Assembly: GCA_963576735.1 (NCBI GenBank)
Contig: OY755191.1
Location: 7,593,608 to 7,657,607 of the forward strand
Direction of reading: 5' to 3'
DNA length: 64,000 nt
From: Bedellia somnulentella
Lineage: Eukaryota; Arthropoda; Insecta; Lepidoptera; Bedelliidae
Part shown: positions 12,787 to 25,014 of the stretch, piece after piece
How positions within the stretch are numbered: the first letter of the stretch is position 1
How the letters are laid out: each line of letters starts with the position of its first letter
Notes under the pieces: model-generated
The model's database searches: none
Seen by the model: only the letters and a program-made list of their open reading frames with translations
Told to the model about the DNA's origin: nothing
Translations under genes and position numbers: made by a program

Positions 12787-14927
12787 ACTGTACTCTAATG
12801 AGATGTTACCCTATTTAAAATACAAATGTAAAATGGTTACTTAAATTCAACGGAAAGCAAGGCAATCTTGATACGAATAGGAAATATTTCGAGGACACTT
12901 TATCAACTAACAAGCTTTTCCTTTCCCAGGATTTTTTTCTTGGGATGATCTAAATTAAATCCTTTTTTTAGAATGAACAAATCGCACTTTAACTAAAGTA
13001 AAGTTATTTGGTGTTTAAGATTGCATGAAGTTTATCTAATGTCGTGAGTTCTCCTTGGATGTATTATATGAATTAATTGTGAAATAAAATAGACTTGTTC
13101 AGTAGTCCTTGCATAAGGCTTAGAAATCATGTCTCATAATTAGACGTCAAACGTAATTTATACGACGATATTTTAATACCCATACGTCTAAACATGAGAT
13201 ACTCGCACAAATCTACTTCTCCGGAGCACCCCTGTTGGTAATAAAGTATGCGTTTTATAGTTTGTTCTGTATATTGTTTTGTATTACAAACCATATTCTG
13301 TTATTTAAATATTAGTCAAGACTTGGAAACTTGTAAAGTTGAAAGTAACGGTTGTAAATGATGAGCTTAATGTTGCGTAGTGTGCCACTAGCTTTCACAA
13401 ATTATATACAAAAAAGATTATCCCTTTTGAAAATCATTAAAACTGTCGTCTCCTTGGTTTTGAGTGATGTCTGTTAAGTAAACGCTAACCTTACCGACAA
13501 CTTTATTAGTATCCAACGTTACATTTTCAGATTCATAGTTACCTTAACTAAATCTAAATTAATTAATTGCATGTAGAATTTAGATTACCTGAAAAATTAT
13601 AAAGGTTATAAAAATAAGATAATTAATTATTTAATGAAATGAAATCGAATGATTATTGTTAGTTTTAAGGAAATTATTTTTGTTGACCCTTTTCCGTGTC
13701 ATATTTAGGGCTAGCCAAGATCTGAAATCATTTAATTATAATACTGAAAAAAAAACATGAGGTAAAGCTTTTTTACGTTTGCTTATCTGAATTGTACCCT
13801 TAAACTTTAACCAGTTATTTACTATTGTCTTACTGGACGTGTCTAATGATGTAGGATATAAGAGTAACAAGTAAAAAATCAAGCAAACGTGTAGGAATGC
13901 CAAATATTCATGTTTGCCGAGTAATGGCGTATTGAAAATAGGGACCCACCACTTCTGACAGATCACAAATTAGTCTGAAACGTTTAGCGGACGAGCCGCA
14001 ACTTTATTGTTCGCATTAAAAAGTTTTTTCATTGGTTGGTATAACCAGATTAAATGACAGTTAGAATTTTACATTCTACAAAAAACAACTTCAATGTGAA
14101 AATATAACAATATTATCCATCAGATAAGTCAGTACCGAGCACCTTATTTTCACGTATCATCGTTAAAATTATCTATTTCGAAAATTTCCTGGCCAGTTAC
14201 AAAGTATGTGTTATTTTTTAATTTTGGGACAGTGATAAAATTTCAAACTCTTAGCACTATATTTTTGTGCAATACAGATGCAGTAATTTTTAAAACTTGA
14301 CTACTACTTACGGATAGACTAATGTCGTTTACTGGATTTATATGAAAACTCCGTGATAGTGCCTCAGAGCCCCGATAGATTTGACACAAGTTAGAGGGTG
14401 CAACCAAGTTTTGGTGTAAAGAATTTCATTTTCAAATAATATATCCAAAGCTTTTATTTATTCTACTTCTATGATTTATAGTTTATCTAAGTCCACTGTC
14501 TTTGAGACTCCCATCGATCATTTTTGTTTAAATTCATAGATTTCTTTAACTCTTAATACAGTATTTTAAGAACTAAAGAAAACTAGAGATTATTGTTTGA
14601 CACTGCATGTTACATTCCTCAAATAAGGAATGATTTTAATCGATAAGATAATACTAAGTTACAGTTATTGGAAGAGCGTTGCCATGACATAATGTGAATT
14701 AAATTTATTAGTATGCTGTAGAACTTTGGCGAAGCTTCCTTATTGCTCTTCTAATTTGGAAAATACATAATTACTATACTCTAGAACAGTTAACACATGA
14801 TATTGCTAAATATGTAAACAGCTCTGCCCATTGAGATGTATTAAAATTAATTAAATATTCCGTGATTTTCATAACATACATAATCGAAAATTGCAGTTGC
14901 ATTCTGTTAATTGCAATCTAAGACTAA
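12787..14927. other. CYP314A1 3' UTR and gene-free AT-rich DNA
   Basis: After the stop codon I see the candidate poly(A) signal and then AT-rich sequence without recognisable coding segments or complete repeats. Confidence 0.5.
13083..13088 (+). terminator. Candidate polyadenylation signal of CYP314A1
   Basis: AATAAA about 300 bp past the stop codon at 12784-12786. No nearer canonical hexamer was seen. The cleavage site cannot be fixed from sequence alone. Confidence 0.4.
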
Positions 14928-15065
14928 CGCCCGATTTCTGAATTGAGTATTCCAGCTGAGAACAACTTAAGTATCGTTCTGTCTCATTCAGTTGCTAAGA
15001 TTTCAATGCGACAGAACGATACTTAAGTTGTTCTCAGCTGGAATACTCAATTCAGAAATCGGGCG
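14928..15065. mobile_element. Foldback MITE with 56-bp perfect inverted arms
   Basis: Left arm 14928-14983 (starts cgcccgatttctgaattgag) and right arm 15010-15065 are exact reverse complements around a 26-nt loop. TAA flanks both ends (14925-14927 and 15066-15068), a likely 3-bp target duplication. It can form a 56-bp hairpin. A related half copy is at 1-71. Confidence 0.85.
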
Positions 15066-15100
15066 TAAGTGTAAGCTGTAAACAAATAAACAAAATAAAG

Positions 15101-15347
15101 CAGGGCCGGATTTAGCTCCTCAATACTTCGGAAAAAAGAAATCTTTCAAATTCCAACTAGAAAACATCTTTTCCTTATTTATAATATATTTATTATGTAT
15201 AGATATTTTTTGAGGGAATCTACTTGATTTGTCAAAACTCGACTGTTTTTTATTTACTTCATTTGAAAAATAATATGGGGCGTGGGGGCCTCTGATTCTT
15301 TGATGCCCCGAGACTTCTGGACCCCTGGACCTCTAAATTCGGCCCTG
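15101..15347. mobile_element. Small non-autonomous hAT-like MITE
   Basis: Ends CAGGGCCGGATTTAG and CTAAATTCGGCCCTG are imperfect inverted repeats of the CAGGG type common in hAT elements. The 8-bp flanks (aaataaag and aaaccaag) agree at 6 of 8 positions, as expected for an old target duplication. 247 bp, non-coding. Confidence 0.65.
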
Positions 15348-16587
15348 AAACCAAGCGATGGGAACAACCGTTGAACACCGTTTCAATGGCGTCATGTCAA
15401 TGTTCCCCACTAACTGGTCTGGAGTTTTTACTTAGACTAAGATTACACTACTGTGAATAGTGACTAGATTTTTATTTACTTATAAATGCCTTCTCCTTAT
15501 TCGGTATGTATTTTTGTTTGAAATGGTAATATATTTTTTGTAATTTGGTCTGCAATTAACAAACTTGTTATTTCGTAGTCGATCTATTTCTCTTGAATGT
15601 AAAGATTGACTACCGTTGAAGAAATCATTTCTATTTACTTTTCAGTCATAGCTTGATAGTCTGTTTAAAGATTATTTTAGTTATGTCTAGATATTTACTA
15701 GGCAAAGCAATGGTTGTTCATAGGCTTAAGTAAACATAGTTTAAGGAACCTAACAACTACGAAACATGGCTGTGTTTATATCAAAAAGGCATAGTTACTA
15801 TTAATATTTGAACCACAAATACCTCTTGTTTGAAGACTGGTTACGGTCGGCACAAGCATTTCGACAGCATTTATAGATAAGTAATATTTAAGGTTATTCT
15901 AGCGCTTAATGTATTGATAAGATATTGTGCCAACTTTTTATAAGCGAGGCAATATGTTCGATTTTTGTGACGCCATTTAATTATTATCACACATTTTCTA
16001 CAAGAGCAAAGACAAAAATAGATGTTCCAGTATTATATGGTTATTGTTATCCTCCTCTCTCTGTAGTTGCTTTTGGGCATAAATTTGGTATTAACTTATT
16101 TTCAACTAAGTATTGAATTTGAGATAAATCAAATAATCGATTCTCTAAGAGTAAACACAAGTTTTATAACAGAAGCGAAAGAATAAAGTGGGTCTAATAT
16201 AAATATTAATTTTGAAAACTTGATTAATATTCAGCTAAATAGTGATATAAAAGCAACCGATCTTATATGAATACTCAGATCCCTTAGTCGCATTATACGG
16301 CAGTTATGGCAACATGATGGGCTAGCGCTCTTTTAGTTCTAACGCATATTAGGATTCGACTTTTGAAAACAAAATTTAAAACGAATATCAAAAACAATAT
16401 ACTTCATTTAATGGTAGAATATATAATTCTAATTGAATTGATCTAATTGAAATGTCTGTTATATGATGGCTGGGCGATGCAGTTAGACACCTATCACCTC
16501 ACCAAACATCCCATAGTTTACAATCTTTACTTAAAATATTTTCGCACTCAAATTCCAAGCTCCCGCTATACCACTTTAGTATATATA
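15348..16587. other. Gene-free AT-rich DNA
   Basis: No coding segment, RNA gene or complete repeat recognised. Confidence 0.5.
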
Positions 16588-16834
16588 CATACATACATAT
16601 ACTCACGGCTATAAATCCCTAGAAGGGGTAGCCAGAGCTAAGGAATTCGAAATTCCTCAGCCACGTTTAGAAAGTTGAGCTGGGAAAAGATGGTAAAATA
16701 AAGGTTGTTGGTGATGGGTCTCCAACCGCATCGCCCAAAAGTCCCTTAAAAGCCCCAATACCGTTAGTCGCCTCTTACGTACACCCACCGGCAGAAATGG
16801 GGTAGTGCTATTCTAAGCCGACACTACACAGCAA
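16588..16834 (-). repeat. Family A repeat, full length, reverse
   Basis: Tail tacatacatacatatactca, then cacggctataaatccctaga and cgcctcttacgtacacccac, to cgacactacacagc. One of the best preserved copies. Confidence 0.88.
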
Positions 16835-18073
16835 GTGCTTTAGTATATATATTCGTGAATATAATGCATGTATTCGTTGATAATACAAAGAAAATCGCGA
16901 ATTATCGGTAAAGATGGAAAAGGTCAAAAACTTTTAAATGCCAGGTAAATTGATCATGTGGCTAATATAAAGGTTAATGTAAAAAGCATTCGTTCTTCTG
17001 CCCTCTCAACTGTGACTAAGGATTGAATGACAAAAAACATCGTTTATAATGAGCTTACAATTGTAGAATTTACCGAATGTGTAATGCATTGGTGTAACCG
17101 GATTAGTTCTATCGTACTGGATATTGGAATAATAATAGAATAAAATAAAAACAGATTATTAGATACAAAAATTTTCGCATACTATCCCTTTTGAAAGAGC
17201 CTACCCCGTATATTTTTTCTTATTCTTTTAACTAAATCAAAGTTTATCTTCATAGCAGAGATTGTGTATTTATTGGAACATCTAGAAATAATTAATAAAC
17301 TTTTTACTAATCATCAAGAAAATATTCTCAGTCTTTCAAAACAACTTGCTATAGAAGTTTCATTAAAAATTTTTTTTTAAATAACTGCGTCCTTTTTTTG
17401 TAAACTGAAGTCTGAATGCAGATTAAAAAGTTTTTAATAAATTAAGTTCAAGACTTGCAATAAACAATTACGTCACAAGAGCTTGTTTTATTTACTTCAT
17501 ATCATTAAATACGTGAGTATCCAAGGGACGAGTTAAATTTTTCGAGTATATTAAAGTATATATACTTATAACTTTTTGAAAGCGTAAGTATGATATATAT
17601 CATCAGCCAAAAATCAACTAGCCAATAGATGTCCTCTACTGCTTTCCAAAGATTTCTAAAACAGCCGGTCCTGTGCTACGCTTATCAGCTTCCCGCGAAC
17701 TTCTTCAAGTCCTTGGACCACCTTGTGGGAAGCCTACCTACTTACCTAACTATGTAAATTGAATGATTCGTCCAGTACGTGGCCGCCACTCCTGAAACTT
17801 TGATTCCCAACGGTTGTCCGTTCTACGTGCTATACTTTACACCTGCAGAGATATTATAACGCAGATATGATATTCAAATATTCCACACAGTTTTAGGAAA
17901 GCTATAAATACTGCTATATAAAAATAGTATTTCAGATATGCAATGCATGAATCAAACGTAAGGTGTTAAGAAATATATTGAACAAGTTGACGCGCAACTT
18001 TGTCTGCGTGACATAAGACCTAGTTTCTGTATTTCAGTCGCGATAAAATGTCAAATATCTAATCATCCCAAAC
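16835..18073. other. Gene-free DNA with one LINE-derived repeat fragment
   Basis: About 17590-17725 (catcagccaaaaatcaacta, cagccggtcctgtgctacgc, gaccaccttgtgggaagcc) is a second copy of the repeat at 11722-11850. Nothing else recognised. Confidence 0.5.
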
Positions 18074-18085
18074 GTAAACTCACAA

Positions 18086-20696
18086 GTGTGTTCTCCGTGG
18101 TCGTCCTCTACTAACATTACCATCCACACTAGCTCTATAGATCCCTTTTACCAATTTTCTATCATTCATCCTCTCTATGTGCCCAAACCATCTCAACATT
18201 CCTTTTTCTATCTTTCTTACAATATCATCTTTCACACCACACTTTTCACGAATAACACTATTTCTCACTCGGTCACATAATCTAACATTACAAATTTTTC
18301 TGAGGGACCTCATCTCTACTGCATTCACTCTGCTCTCATGCTTCTTCTGCCACACCCAACATTCGCTTCCATACATAAGCGTAGGAACAAGAACAGCATC
18401 ATGCACAGCCATTCGGGCCTTTTCAGACACCGATTGACAGGTCATTAGGCCATTTACCGCATTACCCTTTTTCACTCTTCTTTCAATATCTTCATCACAT
18501 TTTCCATCCCTTGTAAACAAACTTCCCAGATATACAAACTCCTTCACCTGTTCCACATCCTTACCATCAATCGCAATCACGCATTCTGTCACATCTTCCT
18601 GTCTCTCAAAAACCATCGTTTTGGTCTTATCCACATTCACCCTCATTCCCTTTCTTACAAAAGACTCACATGCAATATTCATCATCTCTTGCAACTCTTC
18701 TGCCGACGATGCAAGTAGCACTTGATTGTCAGCATACAAGAGGAATTTAATGATGAATCCACTCATTCTTAGTCCATAATCACTTTCACGCAACTCTGTC
18801 AAACAGTCATCCATGAACAAATTGAAGAGCCACGGAGAAGCTACGCATCCCTGTCGGACACCCCTAGAGATTCCGAACCAGCCAGTGTTTTCCCCGTTTA
18901 CTGTTACACATGCACTAGAATCCTCATAGAGTGATACCAATGCACGTATAAGTTGACTCCCCAAACCGAACTTGGATAACACCTCCCATAAACACTTTCT
19001 TACCACCCTATCATACGCCTTCTCTAAATCAATGGAGGAGCAATACACCTTTTGGTTGCTACAGCTAAGAACTTTTCGGTGATGCTCCTTAGAGAGAAGA
19101 TTTGATCCATACATCCCATTCCTTTCCTAAATCCCGCTTGCACATCCCATATTTTCTCATCAGTTTCATTCATCACTCTTTCAATCAGTACCTTAGCATA
19201 CAATTTACCAACAATGCTGAGTAAGCTGATGCCGCGGTAGTTTTTAGCCTCTTGGTGTGACCCCTTTCCTTTATATAGAGGCACAATCACCGCCTTGCAC
19301 CAGTCTCGTGGAACTTTGCCACTCGACCAGCATTTTTGGAAAAGGAAGTACAACCAAGAAGCCACCAACCCTTTACCAGCCCTCAGCATTTCGATAGTAA
19401 TCCTATCATACCCTGCCGCCTTCCCTAATTTCATACTTTTCATTGCTTTCATTATTTCTTCCATACTAATCTCGCTGTCACTAAATTCACCCATCTCCCC
19501 GTTCCAATCAACATAACTGTCGATTGGCGAAGAAATAGATGCATCCTCTTTCTCAAACAGTCCCTCAAAATAATTCTTCCATACCCGTTTCATGCTACTT
19601 TCATCCGTCGCCAATTCACCCTGTTCATCTCGTATTACACTCACTCTCGTGTTTTGGGAAACTCCCTTTTCTTTCCGGATATACTTCCAGAATAACTTAT
19701 GGTTATTCCGGAAATTATCAGAAAGTTTCCTCTCACACCACTCTTGCAAATCCCGCTTTTTCTTTTCTATTTTCTTCTTCACCTCATTCTTAACTCTCTT
19801 ATATTCATCTTCACTTTTCTGCACTACATCGTCAGTTACACTTGCATCCATCCGTTTACTAGCTTTAATCGCTAGTAAATCTAACCACGCTTTCTTCTTA
19901 TCTCCAACCGCCTCTTTCACAACTTTATCCCACCAACTTGTTGGTGGTCTATTTGACCTTTTACACACTCCACATACTTCCGTCGCACATTCAACCATCG
20001 TCGATTTGAGCACATCCCATACTTCTTCTATTTCCATTTCATCCTTCATCTCCACGCAACTTAGTCTATCATCCAATTTCCTCAAGTATTCATCTCTGAT
20101 ATTTTCATCTTCTTGCAGTTTTTCTACTTTTATTCTCGCATAATCCGTTGTTGACACTTTAGGCCTGTGACGCCAACGCGTGCACAGACCCCTTAATCGT
20201 GATATAACGAGAAAGTGATCTGTGCCAACGTTCGTGCCCCTATAGACCCTGGTGTCAACAACTTTTGCTCTCAGCCTTTCATCAACTATCACAAAATCAA
20301 TCATACGTCTCTCGCTTCCCCTCTGTCTTGTATACATATGGATAACTTTGTGTTTAAACAACGTGTTTGTAACACAAAGATTCCTCTCCAAACATACCTC
20401 AATCAATTTCTCACCATTCTCATTAACCCTTTGCTTTGATCACCAAACTTTCCTAAAACTCTTTCGCAACCGTTGCGTGACACACCAACCCAGCCATTAA
20501 AATCTCCTAACATTACAAGGCTCTCATTCTGATCACACCCATTCACAACATCGTCTAACAGATTCCAAAACTCCTCCCTCTCGGATAGGGATTTAGACAT
20601 GTCCGGAGCGTATACGCAAATAATGCGCATCCGGACTAGTCCCAATTTCACCTTAATCCACAGGAGCCTTGGACTCAGAGAACACACTTGGACCAA
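18086..20696 (-). pseudogene. RTE LINE endonuclease-reverse transcriptase, broken (inverted part)
   Basis: Minus strand, three frames in order: 20403-20696 gives the end of an AP-type endonuclease (VYAPDMSKS, MLGDFNGWVG). 19024-20406 gives the endonuclease C-terminus (MIDFVIVDERL, GTDHFLVISRLR) and the RT fingers (YRGISLLSIVGKLYAKVL). 18080-19114 gives the RT palm (DLEKAYDRV, GVRQGCVASPWLFN) and thumb. Frameshifts lie near 20405 and 19030-19110. The catalytic box reads YADN (residues 127-130 of the last frame) where YADD is required; the related fragment at 40074-40343 keeps YADD. RTE clade from general resemblance. Confidence 0.85.
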
Positions 20697-20852
20697 ATTG
20701 AGAGTGTGCTCAAAAAGGCTGGCGTCCGAAGTATGAAGAATAAAAGAGCATGTATGAAAAGATTGATGGATGTAAACGAAGCTAGAGAGGTTTGTGAGGA
20801 TCGTGCGAAGTGGCGATCAATAGTCTCTGCCTACCCCAATGGGAACTAATGG
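20655..20852 (+). pseudogene. RTE LINE protein C-terminus (non-inverted part)
   Basis: The plus-strand frame from the shared RTHL codons runs through IESVLKKAGVRSMKNK and MDVNEAREVCEDRAKW to IVSAYPNGN and a stop. It continues exactly where the minus-strand frame stops near 18086. The DNA of this segment is the source of the many dispersed RTE tails elsewhere in the window. Confidence 0.8.
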
Positions 20853-20881
20853 CGTGAGTATATATGAAGGTAAACTCACAA

Positions 20882-21456
20882 TTTTGTTTTTTTCTTTAAA
20901 TAAATCATCAAAAAGTTTAATGGAAAACCCTTATAACAATTTTCAAACTTCAAATTTTCAATTTCAAAAGTCTACAAGTTAAAAACTTACATCATAACTT
21001 CTTACCCCTAATTTGTCAGCAAAGAGTTTAGCAAAGGTACCTACTAATTGTCTGTAATGTAATGATTATAAATTAATTATATATTAATAAATTATGTTTA
21101 AAGAACCGTACATAATTTTATCTGGATAGTATTAATTGTAGGAACAAGCCAATTCGTGTTTTTTTCGATATAAATAGATTGCATTAGAGAAGGGTGATGT
21201 AGTATTTTAGTTAGTTAAAATATAAAAGATAAGGAGATTGACCATTTTGGACCAAATGCTGCCCAGGCGTGGGAATAGTTTTTTATTTTACCTTACATAA
21301 AAGGGTATTTAAGAAAAATAATAAAAAAATAAACATCCACGGGGTTGTGTACTACCCGATAATATACCTTATGGTTTTCGTAGCACTTTGACTTTTGATA
21401 TTTCATTTTTTTTATAATATTTACGTTGTTTACGTTGTCTATCACCACTCTTTGAC
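20882..21456. other. AT-rich spacer, possible left flank of the DDE/SWIM transposon
   Basis: No gene or repeat recognised. The left terminus of the decayed transposon should lie here, but I could not find a terminal inverted repeat. Confidence 0.4.
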
Positions 21457-21924
21457 GTGAATCGTACTGTGCACTTATCTCCTTATTTTCTTACTACCCG
21501 GCATTACTTTTGGACTATCGTATCTGCATCACTTATCGACCCGGCTATTCATTTGGACTACGCGATGTATCGACCAAATCACAGAGTGTGTTTGTTTTGT
21601 GATCGTTCTGTGGAAAGAATCAGAAGACACCCGTTAACTCGAGATATTCAAAACGAGCATCAACACACAGTTCAAAACATCATTCAAGCTCTAGCACCAC
21701 GTGAGGTAAGTACTTAACTTTTATTTAAATAGTTATATTATTACATAAAATAAGCCATTATCTCAACAGTTAAGAAATAGGCATGTCCAACAAGCCGGAC
21801 CAATTATCGGTAGTCCGCTACCTGCGCACCGAGATCGTTGAGTCACTGTGACCCTCCTAGTTACCTGTCAGTTCCTGATTGACAGTTAAAATAGGCTGAA
21901 TGTTGCTTGTTTCGTATCGTATGC

Positions 21925-22008
21925 ACTATACTAGCCTACTAGTATGTACTGTACTATACTAGCCTACTAGTATGTACTGTACTATACTAGCCTACTAGTA
22001 TGTACTTT
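21925..22008. repeat. 28-bp tandem repeat, three copies
   Basis: Three nearly identical head-to-tail copies of a unit starting actatactagcctactagta at 21925, 21953 and 21981, inside the intron of the decayed transposase. Confidence 0.9.
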
Positions 22009-22235
22009 ACTACGTAGCCGTGTTATCATAAGCAGCCTATATACGTCCCACTGAAAGGCATAGGCCTTTTCTCAGAGAGAGAGTATAGGCTTAATCACCA
22101 CGCCTGCCTACCGCAGATTGGCAATTTCAAGCGCTGAGGTATGTGAATAGCTCAGACACTCACGATGTTTTTCTTCGCCGTTAGCGAGTGGTATTGCTAC
22201 TATAACTTCACAAATGTACATAACAAAGTCATTGG

Positions 22236-22310
22236 TACTTACATGCCGGGATTTGAACCCACGACATGCACGCATGAGAAGCTGGCGTTCTATTGCTCCG
22301 CTACCACCAC
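22236..22310 (-). repeat. tRNA-like head of a SINE, antisense
   Basis: The plus strand gccgggatttgaacccacga is the complement of a B box, and ctattgctccgctacc the complement of a D-arm/A-box segment. Too decayed for a functional tRNA. Confidence 0.5.
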
Positions 22311-24316
22311 TTACTCCCGCTCTGCTACCACCACTTACGTGTTATGTCTTGGGTTATTTATTTATATTTTTTTATTGGTTTCAGATAACATTCAATAATG
22401 AGGAATACCTCTACCACACTTGTTGGACAAGAGCTCGCCGTGGGAGGCTGCCTGCTGCTGCGGCAGGTCCACCTGCTGAGGGTAATCCGCCTGCCGTCGT
22501 GGGTAATCCGCCTGCCGTGGAAAATCCGCCTGCCGTGGAAAATCTACCAGCCATGGAAGATCAGCACGTGGCGGAGAACATTGTGGGACAAGACCTAAGA
22601 TTTCACCTTCCTGGAAATTACTGCCGAGCCCCGAATACGTCAAATACTTGCATGATTTACAATTGCACAAACAATACTCGTCGACGAGTACCAAAAACTT
22701 TGAAAGTGCAGTTACTTATTAATAATAATTATTATGTTACACCGTACGCACGTGTGTGTCAGGACAGGAGCATTTAGAAAATGACGCTTGGGATGATCTT
22801 TTTACGGCACCAAATCGATGTTTTGATTTTAGCCCTCAACATGTTTTTGAAATGTTATAATTATTAAAAGAACCCAGAAATCGAATTATTGATTTTGAAA
22901 ACCTTAATGAGCTGCATGATGAAGAGTTGCATTATTGGACAGGCCGCACTCGAGATGAATTCGAAAGATTATTTAATCAAACTCAACTTTTAGCACAAAG
23001 GTGCTCAAATCCAAGAACTGCATTAGGTGTAATACTGGCCAAACTGAGAACTGGAGAATCCAATGAACGACTCGCCACGTTCTTCAACATGTCTCGTGCA
23101 AATCTAGAACGAAGAATGAAAATAGCTAGGGAGTGTCTGGTTAGTGATTTCGTCCCTCGCTACTTGGGATTCGACCATATTTCGAGAGAGCAGATCGTTG
23201 AAAGAAATCTAGCAGTTCCTAACGCATTGTTTGCAAATAATCAGGAAGCTACTGTAATATGCGACGGTACCTATATGTATATACAAAAGAGTTCCAACTT
23301 CTCTTTTCAAAAAGACACGTACAGCGTGCACAAGTACAGGAACCTCCTAAACCATTTTTGTTAGTCACATCCGATGGACACATTATTGAGGTTTGTGGGC
23401 CCTATATGCTGCGACTACAAACGACGCAACTATTTTAAACAACCTTTTAGATGGGCCGGATAGAGTCATTCATTGGCTGTTACAGCCGGGTGATATTTTT
23501 ATATTAGACAGAGGTTTCCGCGACTCAACAGCGTCTTTAGAAAGCCACGGATATGTTGGCATCATGCCGCAATCGCAGAGCAGAAGAGGCACACAACTTA
23601 GCACACTCGATTCCAATAAATCGCGGTTGTGCACCATTTGCCGGTGGCCTGTTGAAGTGGTGAATGGACGGCTAAAACGGGATTTCAAGATTTTTCGTCA
23701 TGAGTTCTGTAATCTGGCTATGAGCCATTTTTACACAGACCTTCGGATCGCTGCAGCGATAACTAATGCCTTCCATGTTGATATTATAGATCATGCCAAT
23801 GCACGTGAATTTATTAATATAGCCAGAGAGCGATTGAACGTTGCAAATCATTTAGCTGAGTACGTTGATGAAAGAAGACTAAACCGAAACAGAGTCAACT
23901 TCGAAAATATTACAGTGGTTAGCGATAATGTTGCTTCATTTCCCATGTTGACAGCAGAGGAATTGACTCTCTTTGCAGTTGGAACTTACCAAATTAAACT
24001 TGCACCCAGCTACTACAGCGAGCATATACGCAACACGGAAACATTTATAATCCAAAACTATAACGGTCGTCTTGACGACCTTTCCGATTTTTCGATGCCG
24101 AACAACAATGTGCAACTAATTCGAGCGCATATAAAAAGCAGACATACGTCTTCAAAAGTGTATCATTGTTTTATTTTAATTGACGAGAACAATCATGGGC
24201 TCCGTTCAATTAATCATTATTGCTGTTCGTGTTTTACTGGGCGGCGAACGATCGGCAGTTGTGCTCACGTTGTTTGCCTAGTTTGGTAGTTTGGTTTTTG
24301 GGGTGGGCTAGGCACG

Positions 24317-25014
24317 TGAATATATCGAAAACGAAGTTCATGATCGTGGCTAGCAGCGGTCCTCTACAGCAAGCAGACCTGCGGATAGGAGCGAACATCG
24401 TCGAAAGAGTCGACAAGTACAAGTACCTCGGCTCCTGGCTGACTGACTCATGGGAGAGCGATACTGAAATACGCGTGCGTATCGAAATAGCCCGAGCGTC
24501 ATTCATGTGCATGAGGAAAGTTCTGTGCTGTCGAAAACTTTGCATCAAACTCCGTAATAAGCTTCTGCAGTGCTACATATGGCCCATCGTTCTGTATGGA
24601 TGTGAATCATGGACCATTAAAGAGGACCTGAGAAAGAGACTTGAAGCATTTGAGATGTGGTGCTACAGACGGATGCTCCGTATTAGCTGGACGGATAAAG
24701 TCACTAACGTCGAAGTCCTCAGGCGCATACGTAAAAAGGTCGAACTCGTGAATACCATCAAGCAGCGCAAAGTCTCTTACTTGGGACACGTTTTGCGACA
24801 CGAACGCTACACGCTGCTACACACCATAATGATGGGAAAAATAGAAGGAAAAAGAAGGCCAGGAAGAAGGAAGATGTCATGGTTGTGCAACATCAAAGAA
24901 TGGACCGGCTTAAAAACCGTGGAAGAATTGTTCAGAACATGCATGAACAGAGAGCGTTGCAAAGAGCTGATTGCCAACCTCCAGTGATGGAGCGGCACTT
25001 TAAGAAGAAGAAGA
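24317..25014 (+). mobile_element. 5'-truncated RTE-BovB-like LINE
   Basis: Encodes the RT C-terminal part and end of a BovB-like LINE: ISKTKFMIVASSG, DKYKYLGSWLTD, PIVLYGCESWTI, YRRMLRISW, SYLGHVLRHERY, KRRPGRRKMSWL. The frame stops at 24987 and the DNA ends in a (GAA)n tail. A 7-bp duplication AGGCACG flanks it (24310-24316 and 25015-25021). It landed inside the last codons of the decayed DDE/SWIM transposase and is therefore younger than it. Confidence 0.85.

Larger units (their letters stand above)
18086..20869. mobile_element. RTE-type LINE insertion with inverted 5' part (twin priming)
   Basis: Exact 12-bp target duplications GTAAACTCACAA flank the insertion (18074-18085 and 20870-20881). 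From 18086 to about 20665 the LINE reads on the minus strand, 5' end towards the right. From about 20655 to 20869 its 3' end reads on the plus strand and finishes at the tail. The two parts share a short overlap (AGAACACACTTG), so each part of the element is present about once. This is the product expected from twin-primed reverse transcription. 5'-truncated within the endonuclease domain and coding-dead. Confidence 0.9.

Noticed and set aside
19592..20143. 183-codon open frame on the plus strand
   Set aside because: It is the antisense shadow of the RTE LINE coding strand, very Ser/Phe-rich and without motifs.
18086..20869. Two independent RTE insertions, tail to tail
   Set aside because: One pair of identical 12-bp target duplications flanks the whole and the two parts cover the element once, so a single twin-primed event is simpler.
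21925..22008. Short repeat array considered as CRISPR-like
   Set aside because: The three 28-bp units are directly adjacent with no spacers, and the DNA is eukaryotic.
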